A stretch of DNA of 64,000 nt from Siniperca chuatsi (GCF_020085105.1 NC_058059.1:28252385-28316384), one strand, 5' to 3'. Positions 31,653 to 44,910 are shown, numbered from the stretch's first letter. Notes: a model not told the origin generated them from the sequence alone. A program made the numbers and translations.

Positions 31653-32037
31653 TTTATTAACAAAATAAGGTTACTTGAATGGGTAACAATATGTACACAT
31701 CAAATACATAGCAAAGTCAATACAACACAGACCAGTGATCACATTACACTTACAGTTGGACTTGAAGCGAATTCAAAAAAGGACCTGAATTTGAACTTGT
31801 TACCTTTTCATAAAACCAGTGATGAGCTGCCAAGACCAATGATGACAAATGCCCCCAAGAAATTACAAACCCAAATTACAAAAATGTAGCACTAAATAAG
31901 AAAACTTTTAAAAACAGGTATAAAGCAGTTTGAATTGATTAAAAGGCATTATCAAAGTATCACAACAGACTGAAGTGGAAAGAATGTCAGTGTCATTCCT
32001 GTTGGTATGTGCTAGTCCACCCTCTACTGTGTTGTTT
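31653..32037 (-). other. cenpa: cenpa 3' UTR with poly(A) signal
   Basis: About 385 nt follow the cenpa stop before an AATAAA at 31658-31653 on the minus strand. The short 3' UTR and the T/G-rich sequence just beyond support this as the transcript end. Confidence 0.6.
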
Positions 32038-35000
32038 TTACAGGTTATCCACCCCACGGATCCTCCTTGCCAGCTGAATGTCACGGGGGAACACGGTGAC
32101 CCGCTTGGCGTGGATGGCACACAGGTTGGCGTCTGAGAATAACATGACGAGAAACGCCTCTGCAGCCTGGGAGGACGAGGAGGAAAAACAGATGAAGTTA
32201 GATCAAAGAAACGAGACACTTTACTTCTGATGAACATTTTTTTTAATTAAAAAGACCAAATCCAAGGCATTGTTTTCTACAATTAATTGTAATGACAAGA
32301 TAATTGTCTCCCCCCAACTTTTGTGAAATTCTGTCAAAAGCCAAAACTCTGCCTCCATTGCCCCCAAGTGACCCACCGCCCAAAATAAATAAATAATGAA
32401 AGCTCAACTACAATTTTCAGACAACAAGAAAACATATGGGTTTAAGTTCAGTAAATGAACTCTACAATTAGATGTACTGTAAATTGTGTATATTTCATTC
32501 TTCAAAATGGTTGTCCATCCATCCATCCATTTTCTACCGCTTGGTCCCGTTAGGGGTCGCGGGTGACGGGAGCCTATCCCAGTGACTTTGGGCCTTAGGC
32601 AGGGTACACCCTGGACAGTGGCCAACTCGTCGCAGGGCTAACAAAATGGTTGTATGATGGCTAAATGGCTTATGAATGTCAAGTGTAGCGTGATCAACGC
32701 AGATTTACATTTTGTATCCTTATTGATAAAAAGAATTAGATTTTTCTGAAAGTTGGCCTCTGCTTCATAAACAAGCTTGTCTGGAAAACGGATAAGCTTT
32801 TCCCAGGAACTTCCTCTGTCCCATGACCTATGTCGGACTCGAGGGTACTAATGGAAGTTGAATAACAATTTCACGATTTACAACAGGCCTTCACAGAGCA
32901 TGAACAATGGAGGTTGATAACCGAAGTCTGACAACCCTTAGCTTTCTTAGTAAATTACAACTTGCTTGCTTCGTCCTAGAGAACACCCCATTATCTCTGG
33001 TGTCCATCAAGTGGAAACCAAGACTTGTAAAACTGTAAGACTAAAAGACCAAAGAACTGACTTTGCCATGCAGAATCAAAATGTATTAACCAATATGTTA
33101 TGTTTAATTAAAAACATAAGAATAATGTGGAACTTGATGTTGTAACGCTGATGCCGGCAAAGAACAATAGACTGAATCACTGTGACGTTGCGCTATAACA
33201 TATCACTTCTGGGTAGACAACTACCAGTTGATTTGAATTGCGGATATGTAAAATCGCTAAATTTGTTTATTTCTGTTGTCATTTTCAGCCGTAACTGTAA
33301 CGTTTAAAGATATAGAGTTAAACGCGGTGGTCAACCTATCTGATGTTTCTCCTGTGCTTACTTTATGTACTGTGTTGCTTTGCTAGCGTCTTTGATAAAC
33401 CAAATCTACCAAACAGCGACATCTCACTGCTGGTCAGACTAGTTTTTGGATCCACTCAAGTTTTCATTTTGTGTGGCCCAACCGGTAAATTAGGTCTCCA
33501 ACCTAACGTTAGTGAAAAAGTGTTGCTATTAATGAGATCTGTATGGTGGTTGACAAGGGCAAACGCACTGCAACTTAAGAAAAACACATGCAAATAGACA
33601 AAACACAAGCAAATTAAGAAAACATCTTACTGACATGTTTTGATTAACAAGAAAAACACATTTCTGACTGGAGTTCAATTAACTTAAATAATGGTTCAGA
33701 ATCGGAACAAATCTGCAGCATAAATCATGTAAATGTTTCCTTTTTTTTTTTTAAACATGTTAAATAATATTTAACTTAAACATTCTTTAATAAAAGTTAT
33801 TTGTTTAGAAAAGCAGCCTTCAGAGTACCTTTGCATAGACACATCGGTGCAAAATTGGTGCACAATCCACATAGAAAAGGTCTCTTTTCAATCCAGCTCA
33901 AAAATCCACTATATCAGCCACCATATAGGTAATCAGTGAACGCTAAAATTGGTATCGGTCTCAAAACTCCAATATTGGTCAGGCTCTACCACAACATAAA
34001 CATAAACGGATGATATATTGACCCGACTTCAATAACCTCATGAGTTACAAACCGTGGCAACAACAAGCGTGCCCAAGCTGTGTTGATCACTTTTTAGTGT
34101 CCTTCCGTTGTCGTCGTGTGTACTTGCAGCACGTTTGTCTATTTGCACGTTTGCAGAGGAACCGTAGGCACACAGCACATGTTGGAAAATGCAGATGTCC
34201 AACAACTTTGAAAGAAAGAAGCCTGCTAAGGAGCCTGGTCCATTACGGGGGTCTAACATGACAAAAGCTAGAAAAGAAGAAACCCTAGACTTTACGCACC
34301 AGCCATGTGGTGCAGAGAAGGAAAATTGAGAGAGAGAGACTCAAAGAGACAGTTCACCCCAAAATCAAAAATACATATTTTTCATCTTACCTGTAGTGTT
34401 GTTTATCCATCTAGATTGTTTTGGTGTGAGTTGCAGAGTAGAGATGTCTACACCCCCTTTTAAATTAATATAATGTGACTATATGGCACTCAGCTTGTGG
34501 TGTTCAAAGCGCCAAAAAAATACATTTGAAAAGCTCAACAGCAATGTCTCTTTCCAGAAATCCTGACCCGGTTACTCAAGATCCACAGACTTTGTTGTGA
34601 GCAGTTTTATGTGGGAACTATTGGTAGAAAGAAAATAGTTCCTAAGGCAAAGGATTGTTATGTGGAATATAACAATCTCTTTCTGGATCCAAAATTTGTT
34701 CAGCAAACACAAAACAGTATGTTGCTAGTCCAGTGAGTTAATGTGATTTTGTCCCCTGTAGCAACAGAGTGCGCTCTACCTTAAAAGGGAGAATGACATC
34801 ATGAACAGAGCACTGGAATTTCCTGCGCTCCTGTGGCAGCTCGTCCAGTAGGAATCCAGAGTTTGGAACAGAGTTCGCACACAGGTGTGAATTAATGGAG
34901 TGGGTTTGCTGCTATTTCCTCCTAGTCCAGGCTTTTTGTTACACATACAGGCGTCTGTCTTTGTTCTCCACACGTGGTGGTAAGGCCCAACACCATCGTT

Positions 35001-36380
35001 GGGACCGTAACAGACTTTAAGGTCAGTCAACATCTGGCAGATGCTCACACCGCGTTGCCATAACCATGGAAGCGTCACCAGCCTGAGAGACATGGCTGCA
35101 CGTGCATGAGTGGCACTGCATGGGCCCAGTCAGTATGTTAATATAACCCGCTAAAGTAGTCGACATGTCATCAGTCGGATATACCACCTTTAAACAACAT
35201 CAGCGCACTAAAGCTGCTTACCTGCAATCGGGAAAAACTCCGACGTCTAATCGAGCCTATGGTGGATCAAAGCCAAATCTCCCTTCAGTCGCTCATGGAT
35301 GAAATCAGCCAGTGTAAAACAGCCTTAATAACTAGATTTGATGCTTCTACTAAAACCATTAACACGGCGTTGGGAAAGGTAAACACCAAACTAGAAATGT
35401 TGGGTGACCAAATTACTGCAGTTCAACAAAGAGTCAGCTGCAACAAAAGACAACATTGAGGACTAAAAAACCAGCATCATTAACAGTGAAGAAGAAAACG
35501 GTTACCTGAAGCAGAAGGTGGACTCAATGGAGAATTACAGCAGACGCGCCAACATTCGTATTGGTAAAGTTCCAGAAAAGGCAGAAGGCCGGGATGTCAT
35601 TGGGTTTGTGCAGCAGTTGATTCCACATCTCCTAGGACAGGAAAACTTTCCCCCTTCCCCTCCTTAATTGAGAAAGCTCATCGCAGCCCCACACAGAGAA
35701 ATGACAACGAGTTCAACTAATCCAAGGCCGATTTTGGTTAAATTTCTGAGTTTCCAGGATAAAGTTAAAACGATACACTCCTGATCAACAATAAGAGGAT
35801 TCACTTCTTCCCTGACTACAGTGCAGAGCTCTCGAAGCAACAATGCGAGTTCGAACCCATCAAAAGGAAAGTCTGGGATATGAACATTGACTACTCGCTT
35901 CTCTTTCATTCTGTTCTTTTTATTAAGTGTATAGAAGAAAAGCCGTGACTGTTTCACAGCTCCAAGGAGGAAGAGGACTTTATGAAGGAGATGTCGCTCT
36001 CCAAATTGATTTCAAGCAATATGTAGACCAACAAACCCAATGGATAAGTAGCCTACTAACTTTTCTACTTTACTTTTTTATAGGAAAGGTTGGAAAAAAA
36101 AAAAGTATTGACCTCTGATGGAGTAGAACAATAGACTTATGATTTAAGTTGTAGTAAAGGGTGGGTGAGGGTGAACCCATGCGCAGGCAAGTGTATAATG
36201 TGTGTGCAGGTGTGTGTGTTTGACTTAAGTCTGGGGGTCAACATATTGTTAACTGTTCACTGACTAGTTTGAATATCATGAGATGACAAATTTAGAGGAA
36301 GTATATGGTAAATGGACTATACTTGTATAGTGCCTTTCTAGTCTTTCGACCACTCAAAGCGCTTCAGAGTACATATCATT

Positions 36381-36414
<34 letters not shown>

Positions 36415-39400
36415 GAAGGCACAAGCGTCGGGGGCAATTTGGGGTTCAGTATCTTGCCCAAGGACATGTGGGCTGGGGGGAGCTGGGGGAAGCTGGGACG
36501 ACACGCTCTACCTCCAAGCCACAGCTGCCCAATATTTTTGTCTATTTATTTTGTCTTATAGGTTAAGTTTGAGAACAGATTTAGTCGGTACTACTTATTA
36601 GCTACTGTTGTAAAGGAAATTAGAAACTGACATGAGCCCCACAAAGTTTAGGGGTATGCTTCACATGGAGTATGCCAGAGTGAGAGGTAGGAGGTTCTCT
36701 GCAAACTCCACATGTTGGAGCTCTTGGGATGGGAAAGGGAATATGTTGTGTTTTATGTGTTATGCTTTCATAGTCTTGTGTTTGTATTGTGATCTACATC
36801 ATCACCTTCCTGTTGTGCTTCTATCGGTCAACTTCATGCCTATAAATGAAAACCTAGTTAATTTGGAACTAAAAATAGTCCAGTACTTTTGAGCAAGACA
36901 TTTAACCTAATAGACGATGACAAGATCTGATGCTCTGAAAGTACACAGATGGAACATTCAAAAGGTGTTGATCACCCAATCAAAAAAGAAGAAAATATTG
37001 AACTTTCTTAAAAAAAAGAGAGCAGCTATTGTTTTACTCCAGAAGACCCATTTGAGTAAGGTGAAGCATGATGAACTTAAAAAAGACTGGGTAGGTCAGG
37101 TGTATTCTGTATCTCATTCCATTAGAAGTACAGGAGTTGCAATTTTCATTAGGAATCAATTAACTTTTGTCATTGAGACAGTACAGTCTGACCCAAATGG
37201 GTGCTATGTGTTGATCCAAGGCTATCTATATGGAGAAAACATTCTTATAGTCAATGTGTATTCTATTTTTTAACAATGCTTGCTGAACTGACATCTTCTT
37301 ATACATCTTCAAATATCAGTATTGGTGGAGACTAGAACTGTATCTTAAATTGTAATTTAGATAGATCTCCCCAGGCTAAATGCCTCAGCAACAGCTTGGA
37401 CGGCGATAAGTAAAAATATGCGATTGGGGATAAACGCTTTCTAGCCGCTGATTGCGAAAACTGATTGAGGACGCACATTGTATTTTTTTTTTGCTAGCGG
37501 ATCTTGACCTCTCCAATATACAGCAGGCTCTCTTCCAGTCAAGATGGCGGCGAAGCTAACGGAAACAGGAATTTATTCATCTCGTATCGTGTCTAACTTT
37601 AGTGGATCATAAGATATTGGCTATGAAATTAAAGGTCCAGTATCTGTAGCATTTAGGAGGAGCTATTGGCAGAAATGGAATATAATATTTATAAGTATGT
37701 CTTCATTAGTGTATAATCGAATGAAAATAAGAATTGTTGTTTTCATTACCTTAGAATAAGCTGTTTTTATCTACAGAGGGAGCGGGTTCCCTTCCACAGA
37801 GGCCGCCATGTTTCACCGCCATGTTTCTACAGTAGCCCAGAACAGACAAACCAATCACTGAACCTAGATAGCGCCTTTCGTGTTTTTTGTGAGTTTCGCG
37901 GCCACCGTAGTTTCTCCTACACGCTTGAAACGGGAGGGTGGGGCGAGCGGTCAAATGGTTGCAAACTGCAATTTCACCACTAGATGCCACTAAATCCTCC
38001 TACATACTGGACCTTAAATCTGCAGATGCTCCGGTTCAAGATGAGACCAAACGTTTCTATGGATGTCAGTTTTTGAGCCACGACAAAGGCCAATATGTGG
38101 CCTACAACAGACTAGGTAAGCCTTGTTTTTAGCCTAGCAGTTGTTGATCACTTGCGGCCGGTTAGGAGGAGTGAGGATTTAGCAGTCGGTATAAAACAGA
38201 GCAGTCAAAAGCCAAACGCTATAAAGATCAATTTGCAGCCATACTGAATTAAATTTTCACTTCCCTGGCATATTTAGTTTTTGGTAACAGGCTCATCAAG
38301 GCCAGGAAGAAAGGAGAGGGAGAGATGGTGACGAGTCAGAAAGAAAGAAAGGGAAAACTCATTTTTGTTTCTCCAAAACAACAACAACAAAAAAAATGTT
38401 GATCGTGTTGGCCATGTATTGGCCGATATGGCTCATAGATGATCAGCAATTGGTATCGGCGTCAAAAAAACGTGATCGGGGCATCCCTAAGATAAATCAT
38501 TATTTTCTAAAAAACAGAGGTTATATGAATATGGGAACAAACCGGCTAATATACTTTTAAGCAACCATAATAACCATAACTCAATTGCATGTCTCAAAGA
38601 CTCACACGCAAATGTTTTACGTCTGGGGGGATTAATGGCATATTTACGAATTATTACAAATTACTATATAACCACACACACATCAGAAATACATAAAAGT
38701 TTCAATAAGCCAATTACATTTGCAGAGATAAAGGAAGCTATTGACGACATCCCCTCAGGGAAAGCTGCTGGCTCTGATGGTTTTCCCCCAGAACTATATA
38801 AAAGTATTCAAAAACATTCTCCCTCCACTCTTAAGTAAAATGTATGAGCATTCCTTCCTAAATCAAAAACTGCCTGAACCAACACAGATAGCTGCCATTA
38901 CCTTAATACCAAAGCAAGGTAAAAACCTAACCCTTCTTTGATATTGGTTTGTTGCTTTAGCTTAATAAGATTAATTAAGAAATGTATATCAAAATTAGAA
39001 TCTCCCATCAACTTAGGTATGATAGTTAAATTGCTTTAGATGATTAAATAATTCCTAATAATAGTTCCCAACAGCCACCTTTGACTTTCCAAACGTCTCA
39101 GTTGCTGAACGGTGCCTGGTTTATTTCACATGTAACCATTAAAGTTTGTCCACATAGTGGTTTCACAAAACCGCTTGCCAAAATAATCATTCACTGCATC
39201 ATCTGGTATTAATTATGGTCCTTATTTCATTCATTAATGGTTCGCTGTGTTCATATCATTCGTTGCATTTATCCGTTCATTTGTGTATCTGGTAGTTACT
39301 AGTTGTCTTTTTGAGGTCAGTAGTTTATTGTGTGTGTAGTTTAGTCAAACTTTTCATTTATTGAAGAACTTGGTTATTATGTGTTTGTGTGTATGAAATA

Positions 39401-42400
39401 TTCCGGCCCCTGTACACGCGACAAGAACTCTGTAGAAACTTCAGATCGAGAATAAACTGATTATTAATTAATAAATGTATTAATTGACTATCAACATTTT
39501 GTCTTTGTAAAAAAAGAGTGGTGCCCCCGAACAAACATAAGTTAGATTCTGTTATTTAATATGAACGCTGATTTCATTCTGATAGGCAGAAGTGAGCCTA
39601 AAGTTGCTCCTTTAAGGTAATTCGCTATGATCATTTTAATGCCTTTTAAGCCTGAATTCTCTACACAAGTGATCTCATTTAAATAAACCAGGGGGTTGAT
39701 GCCAAATGATATAAAATGCTCAACACAAGCAACCTCAGTCATACCTTTATCCTTGAGTGAAATCATCAATCTGAATCACGTCTTAGTTGTTTTGAGTATG
39801 CTGACCAGAAGTAAACACTACATTTGTCCACTAAATCATTTGTATTTCTAAGAATGGCAACAAGTTAGCTTGGTGGTGGAGGCAGCTGCTTACCTCCTGC
39901 AGGGCCAGAAGAGCGTAGACCTGCCAACGCAGAGCCTCTCTGGAAAAACTCTGGCATACCTCACGAACCTGAACCAAGAGAAGGAACCAAGTTATTTTGA
40001 TCAACCAAGGCTGCAATCACACAGATGTGAGTGTGCATTCCCAAACTGTAGCTTAGAGAGATTATGGAATTAACTTCATATGCAAAACCGCACAGAAACC
40101 CTGTTAAATTTCTGCTCTTAAAACTTTAAATCAAATCTGTATAAGTTTGTGGTTTAGTGTTTCTGATCTTTAACTGCACTTCAGATTTCACTCAGCAGGT
40201 CTGAGGTGATTGGAGAGCCTGTTAGGTTTATAGTTAGTGCAGGATATGTCCAGCCAGGGCTATGTTCACAGTGCAGACTATCAGAGTGATAACCCGGTCT
40301 ACAACATTGAGACTGTCTCCCTCCTCCTCCGCCGTCTTACTCACAAGTTCTCTTTCCCTAAATATGTGAATCACAAAAATCTGATTATCATGCCAACCGC
40401 CTGCGGTGGCGAGGTGTCCCACAAAGCACCTGATTAAGTCCTACAGAACAAAATAGCTAAGGTTTTACAGTTTTATCCCCACACCGTACTGTGTGTGCAG
40501 GCCAGATACTTTCTACTAAAAACTGGATGTTTTCTAACTCTCATGGCACGAGTGTGTATTGAATTACAAATGAAATTGATTAAACCAGATGAATTACAAA
40601 CATAACTGATTAAACCAGATGAATTACAAACGTAATTCAATGCTGCTAAAGCAGCATATTTCTCTTGCTTAAATCAGTAACAAAAAACACAATCCTAGAT
40701 TTTTTGACACTGTTGCCAAACTTACTGAAAAACAGCAGTGTGTTAGCTGCTCACCCTTTTACAGCTCATGACTATTTAGAATAGTTACAAAATTTGTTCC
40801 TCGTCTCCAGCTACTTCTGCAAAATCAGCAGTGCAACATTCATATGTTGAATTCCAGTTAGTCTCAGTTCTTACAAATTTGAGACCATCTCTCTTGAAAC
40901 ATTGTCTAAGCTGCCGTTTGCTTCTTAACCAAACACCTACCTCCTCGACCCCTAACAGTTAAACTTCCATTCTTTTCAAAAATACTAGGAAGAGTTGTGT
41001 CTCAGCAACTTTCGGCCCACATACTTAACAGCAATCTATTTGAACCTTTTCAGTCTTCTTTCAGGGTCTGTCATGTGGTATGCACTGTAACCATTGCGCC
41101 ACTGAACGCCCTGAAAATGTTTACAATTATTAACAGGAAAGTTTTGACGAATAAATTGTGTATGAGGAGTGAGAGTTGTGGTTAAAGTTAAAAAAAAAAA
41201 AGGGTTGAAGTCAGAACATTTTGGAAAAGAACAGTAGAGGAGGATCAGTGTGGGTCATGTGACACACTAACTGCAAGCAATACACACCCGTTGTAAACTC
41301 CGAAAAGGACTGAAAAAAGCATAAAACTTAAACTGCGACCATTCAAAAACGGCAAAATATATCAAAAAGCTGATTATATGTTTAATAGTTCAAAGTCGTG
41401 TGACCCGTTTAAAATCGAAATGAAGTCTGTAGCTGAAAGTATGCAGGAGTAGAACTTTAAAGTGAAGTAAGTTAAAGATGATTTGAAGATTTCTCACCCT
41501 GAACCTTGTAAGGCCAATGCTGACATAGTCGACTGTTTGGAACTAATTTACGCCATGATATTTATATTTTAAAAAGTGTTAACGCCCTCTAATCAGAGGT
41601 GGGTGACCCACCTCCCCCAGCCTTAGAGTGGGAACCCGTGAAACAGCGCTCATTTTCAAATATACGCAGATCAAGGTGTCAGTAAGAGTTTGATAGTTTT
41701 TGCGAACCCTCTACTTGGTATTTTTCAATTTTGGCTCAATGGTTCGGACGGCTGTAGCAGCACCATCGGACTGCATTCTTTCCCTTGATGATGATCCCAT
41801 GATAAACAGCAGGGCTACGGCTACGTACTGACACCCCTCCACAGACACTCCTCCAGTGTGGACACGGAGAGTCCGACAGAAGCTGCTCATGGCTGGTTAG
41901 CTGTCTGACGCGCACTCTGGTCTGTGTCTCCTTACCTCCCACGGCACACATGAGGCCAGCATTCACACTCATTAGTAGACTGCTGTTTGAAAAGTACATC
42001 ATCATGTTTCAAAAATGTTCTCCTAGTTAAGTCAGTTTGTGTCTCATGTGAACTGTATGTTTAATGTTTAAAAAAAGACATGCATTCTTTTTTCTTTAAA
42101 TAAAAAAATAACTGCCCCTTAATTTTCATCTGTGCCCCTAATTTCTTTCATTTGAAATAAATTTAAGTGTAGAGCCCTGTGTGTATATACATATTCATGC
42201 CCTCGTTTGACATTCTGACAGTACAGAGATGACAGGAGAGAAGGTTACAGACATGCAACAAAGGTCTGCAGTCGGACTTGAAGCGGGGACTTGCCTTACC
42301 CCAAGGCTAGAGGGGCGCCCACGACCCATTAAAACTTATCAAACTTTGGCTTTGTTCACTCAGTCAGTCGTAGGCCTCGTTTACACCTGGCATTAACCTA

Positions 42401-44910
42401 CGCATGTTAATGGCTGATCCGATCACAAGTGGACAGCTCTAAGTACAGGTGTGAATGCACCTAAAACGCATTTAGGACGCATTGAGATCAGATCGCTCAG
42501 ACCACAATCGGAGGTGGTCTGGGCCGTATATGGCCACATTCTTTTAGCAGTGTGTAAGCGAATGTGTCCTGGGCCACACTGAAGGACCACCTACTCAACT
42601 GACGACCTCTGCGAAAGCGGAAGTACGTACTCATTCACACACCAATGGCGTCATATTGAAGTGCAAAACAACAACCACTGGGAGGAGGTGGTTCAATAAA
42701 GCTTTATTTAAGCTGTAAAGATAAAAGGACCGCTAGCCGCACGGCTAACTGAGCTAACTAGCTAACAGCAGCTACAGTTAGCGGTTACTTTAGCAACAAG
42801 TAAAGCTATTTGTCCATCAGGAAACTCCATAAATCACAGAGAGTTGAGGCAGAGCAGCCAGAGGACATCAGTGGGAAAACCAGAACATTTTATCTCCATA
42901 AAATATGATCCAGTTTCACCAAAATCAGTGAATAAAGTTATAAAGTTGTGTTTTTGTACAGTAATCAGTGAGGCCCGGCCCCCAGAAACACTCCGCTCCG
43001 GTGGCGTCTATCATTTTCCCGACATAATTCTTGTCTCATTTGTGGTCTGATAAACAGTAAATTCATCAAATTCAGATTAAAAACAACAACAACGCATTTG
43101 ATCTTTGCAAACGGAAATGGTGTATGTTTTTATTTGCATATAGAGCGGGGAAGTGAGATCTGATCACAAGTGGTCACTCGAGACGCATGTGGAGACAGGT
43201 GTGAACTGACTGACTGAGCTTAGCACTTGTGATGGGATCACCCAAGACGCATGATAATGCCAGGCGTAAACAGGGCCAAAACTTTTCTTCCAGCGGATTT
43301 CTGGATGAAGCTGCATGTGTGAAAGAGGGTGAAGACATACAGGTAGGGCTGCCCCCTAATATTAGACTAAACCGTTAGTCAATGAGAAGAGTCTTAGTCG
43401 ACCACGTTTTCATTAGTCGTGTAGTTCCAGAAAAACAAACAATCCCAAACTCCATTCCAGAGCTGCACCTTGTCACCGGGACAAAACTATCATGGGATTG
43501 TTGCAACACAGACACTTCTCTTGTAACACAGGAATTCACTTACCGGCACACTGCTGCTAACTGTACTAGTGGCCATTAGCTAGTTACCTAACATAGTGGT
43601 CATATTAGCTGACTCTACCCGGACTGGGAGCTCGGAGTACCGGGGGAGTGGGGCCGGGAATGAGCACCAGAACCAGAGACAGGCGAGCAGGCACGGTAAC
43701 ATGGTTCAGCAGCCTCCCAGTGAACATGGCCGGACTGGGAACAAACACAGCCTCTGAGACCGATGGAGGCCAGTTTGACGACAGGGAATACAGTACCGAG
43801 GTGATTTACAGCAGCTCCAACCAGGACTCTGACAAGGAAGACGCTGCGAGGACAGGAGAGGCATGAAGCGGAGAGGAGCGAGTTTGTAGCAAATTCATTT
43901 GTAAGGAACGTTATTCATCATCCATCATATTGATAAGTCTGCGAGTATTTGTTTTTGTGAAGTTGGAAGTTATTGAACAACGAGACTTGTGTGATGGTAC
44001 ACTGTTGAAATAAATGAACAAAATATTCAGTCTCTGTGCTGGTTGTTCCGACACATTCAGAATCATTACCGCTTTTGCCGTTAGCAACAGGCGGTTCGCT
44101 TCATGCCCCTTGTAAAATGTATATTATAAAGGCTCATTATTACGGTTTTGCGTTTCTCTGTAATGTAGCACAGTGTATAAATGTTTCTTGTAACATTCTT
44201 TCTCAGCCCTGGAACTCAGACCATTTTATGATGCCTCAAAAATATATATATTTAATCAATTAATTAAATTTAATATTAAATGTGCGACGACTAGTTGACT
44301 AGGAAAAACTTTAGTCGGGGGGCAGGCCCGCCCTATTTTCCTCACGGTTTGCTGCTGTTTGACTCACCAGGCGAGAGAAGGGTCCCTTCCTGAGCAGAAG
44401 ATCGGTGCTCTTCTGGTACTTGCGGATCTCCATTAAGGCCTTGGTTCCTGGACGAAACCTTCTCTTCTTGGGAGACACAGGAGGCTGCCCTGGAAAACAG
44501 ACAGTGTTTGAATGTTTGTTGTGATGGCAGGACAGGTAGGCTTTCTAGGAATGAAGACACTACTTGACAAACAGGTCAAATACTCAACTTCTACAGAGGG
44601 AATATTTTTTCTTTTGGCTTATGTAGTATGGAAGTGTTTAATTTTTTTTTTTTTTTAACTAAATGACCTTCCAATTATTTAAAAACAAACAACCTTATAT
44701 TTAGCTTTGACAAAAGCAGTGATTTATTTGTGTGTCTGGAACATAATCATTAGCTCAAATGTCAGCACCACTACTACAGTCCCTCTCACTTGAAACTCTG
44801 CTCCGTCTTGGGGACCGGGGTGTCGAACCGGAGGTCCCTGGGGCCGGCAGTGGGGGGCGACGTTGAGGGGTTTTTCCCTTCCGGCGGCTGGCAGATGTAT
44901 CATGACGCAT
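32038..44910 (-). CDS. cenpa: Histone H3-like centromeric protein A (CENP-A), 4 coding exons
   Basis: CENP-A replaces histone H3 in centromeric nucleosomes and marks the site of kinetochore assembly. Coding exons: 44910-44790, 44489-44368, 39968-39894, 32166-32038. All junctions are GT-AG and in frame, giving 148 aa. The N-tail (1-45) is rich in Arg, Ser and Pro ([13 protein letters not shown]) and diverges from H3, as in the family. The histone fold starts [20 protein letters not shown] (52-71). Helix 1 and loop 1 ([15 protein letters not shown]) are longer than in canonical H3, as expected of the CENP-A targeting domain. Helix 2 follows ([20 protein letters not shown]), then [21 protein letters not shown]. 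The C-terminal tail RGVDNL differs from H3, and this tail is the CENP-C contact in the family. The start is the only in-frame ATG preceding the tail. A 5' untranslated exon near 47.46 kb is likely. Confidence 0.96.
32505..32640 (-). mobile_element. LINE/SINE 3' tail ending in (TGGA)n, inverted copy
   Basis: Reverse complement of the type of tail seen at 29735-29860, with TTTCTACCGCTTGGTCCCGT on the plus strand. It lies in the last cenpa intron. Confidence 0.6.
32641..34639. other. cenpa last intron, no gene seen
   Basis: Short frames only. A phrase near 33950-34000 (ATTGGTATCGGTCTC) resembles the end of a hAT-type MITE. The rest is AT-rich. Confidence 0.3.
34640..35000 (+). repeat. Interspersed repeat R, third copy
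   Basis: Shares the GATTGTTAT...ATAACAATC palindrome, the CAGCAAACACAAA phrase and the end TTTGTTCTCCACACGTGGTG with 27525-28000. Confidence 0.65.
36305..36540 (+). repeat. Teleost interspersed repeat, fuller copy with CA run
   Basis: Starts ATGGTAAATGGACTATACTT, then CTTTCGACCACTCAAAGCGC, a (CA)n tract at 36382-36412, TTTGGGGTTCAGTATCTTGC, and ends AAGCCACAGCTGCCC. It is related to 23940-24122. It sits between ORF1 and ORF2 of the LINE. Confidence 0.75.
37632..38015. mobile_element. MITE with AAGGTCCAGTA inverted termini
   Basis: Left end AAGGTCCAGTATCTG and inverted right end TACATACTGGACCTT, 384 bp, with no coding capacity. This terminal sequence is recurrent in fish genomes. It is inserted in the ORF2 region of the L1/Tx1-like LINE. 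Confidence 0.8.
38946..39893. other. cenpa last intron, right end
   Basis: AT-rich with short frames. GAGTGGTGCCCCCGAAC near 39518 is an inverted echo of a phrase near 29408. No gene is seen. Confidence 0.3.
40234..40437 (+). other. Unrecognised coding-like frame in cenpa intron
   Basis: An open frame reading [20 protein letters not shown] and later [18 protein letters not shown] has a protein-like composition. I do not recognise it and find no splice context. It may be a fragment of a transposon or retrocopy, or chance. Confidence 0.2.
40930..41095 (+). mobile_element. L2-like LINE reverse-transcriptase fragment
   Basis: Translation reads [20 protein letters not shown] then [14 protein letters not shown], matching the start of the L2-clade RT seen better preserved at 29050-29150. 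Only about 55 codons remain. Confidence 0.75.
41096..42372. other. cenpa intron 2, no gene seen
   Basis: AT-rich intron with an A-tract at 41190-41200 and short frames (for example 42005-41736) without motifs. Confidence 0.3.
42373..43277. mobile_element. MITE, about 905 bp, with inverted termini
   Basis: Left end GGCCTCGTTTACACCTGGCA and right end, reverse-complemented, GGCCCTGTTTACGCCTGGCA. Subterminal copies of GATCACAAGTGG also occur on both sides. The interior 42722-43054 is shared with 13985-14312. No transposase. Target duplication not evident. Confidence 0.82.
43345..44333. mobile_element. hAT-type MITE, about 990 bp
   Basis: Starts AGGGCTGCCCCCTAA followed by GTTAGTCAATGAGAAG. It ends GACTAGGAAAAACTTTAGTC then GGGGGGCAGGCCCGCCC, so the termini and the nearby TAGTCGAC-type repeats are inverted. 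The interior frame 43648-43866 is Arg/Ser/Gly-rich but has no transposase motif. It ends only about 30 bp from cenpa exon 2. Confidence 0.7.

Larger units (their letters stand above)
35205..38945 (+). mobile_element. L1/Tx1-like LINE, interrupted and decayed
   Basis: ORF1 spans about 35259-36060. It has a coiled-coil-like start ([20 protein letters not shown]), then [20 protein letters not shown], the classical ORF1 phrase, in a shifted frame. ORF2 begins about 36917 with the endonuclease HRWNIQKVL and VLLQKTHL, and stops at 37273. The RT start is at 38700-38830 ([19 protein letters not shown]). Between them lie other insertions, including MITEs at 37632-38015 and up to about 38490. It lies antisense in the last cenpa intron. 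Confidence 0.82.

Noticed and set aside
36382..36412. (CA)n tract as a CRISPR-like or regulatory array
   Set aside because: A simple microsatellite inside a common fish repeat; no spacer structure.
43648..43866. Arg/Ser/Gly-rich frame
   Set aside because: Lies inside a MITE with clear termini and has no protein family features.
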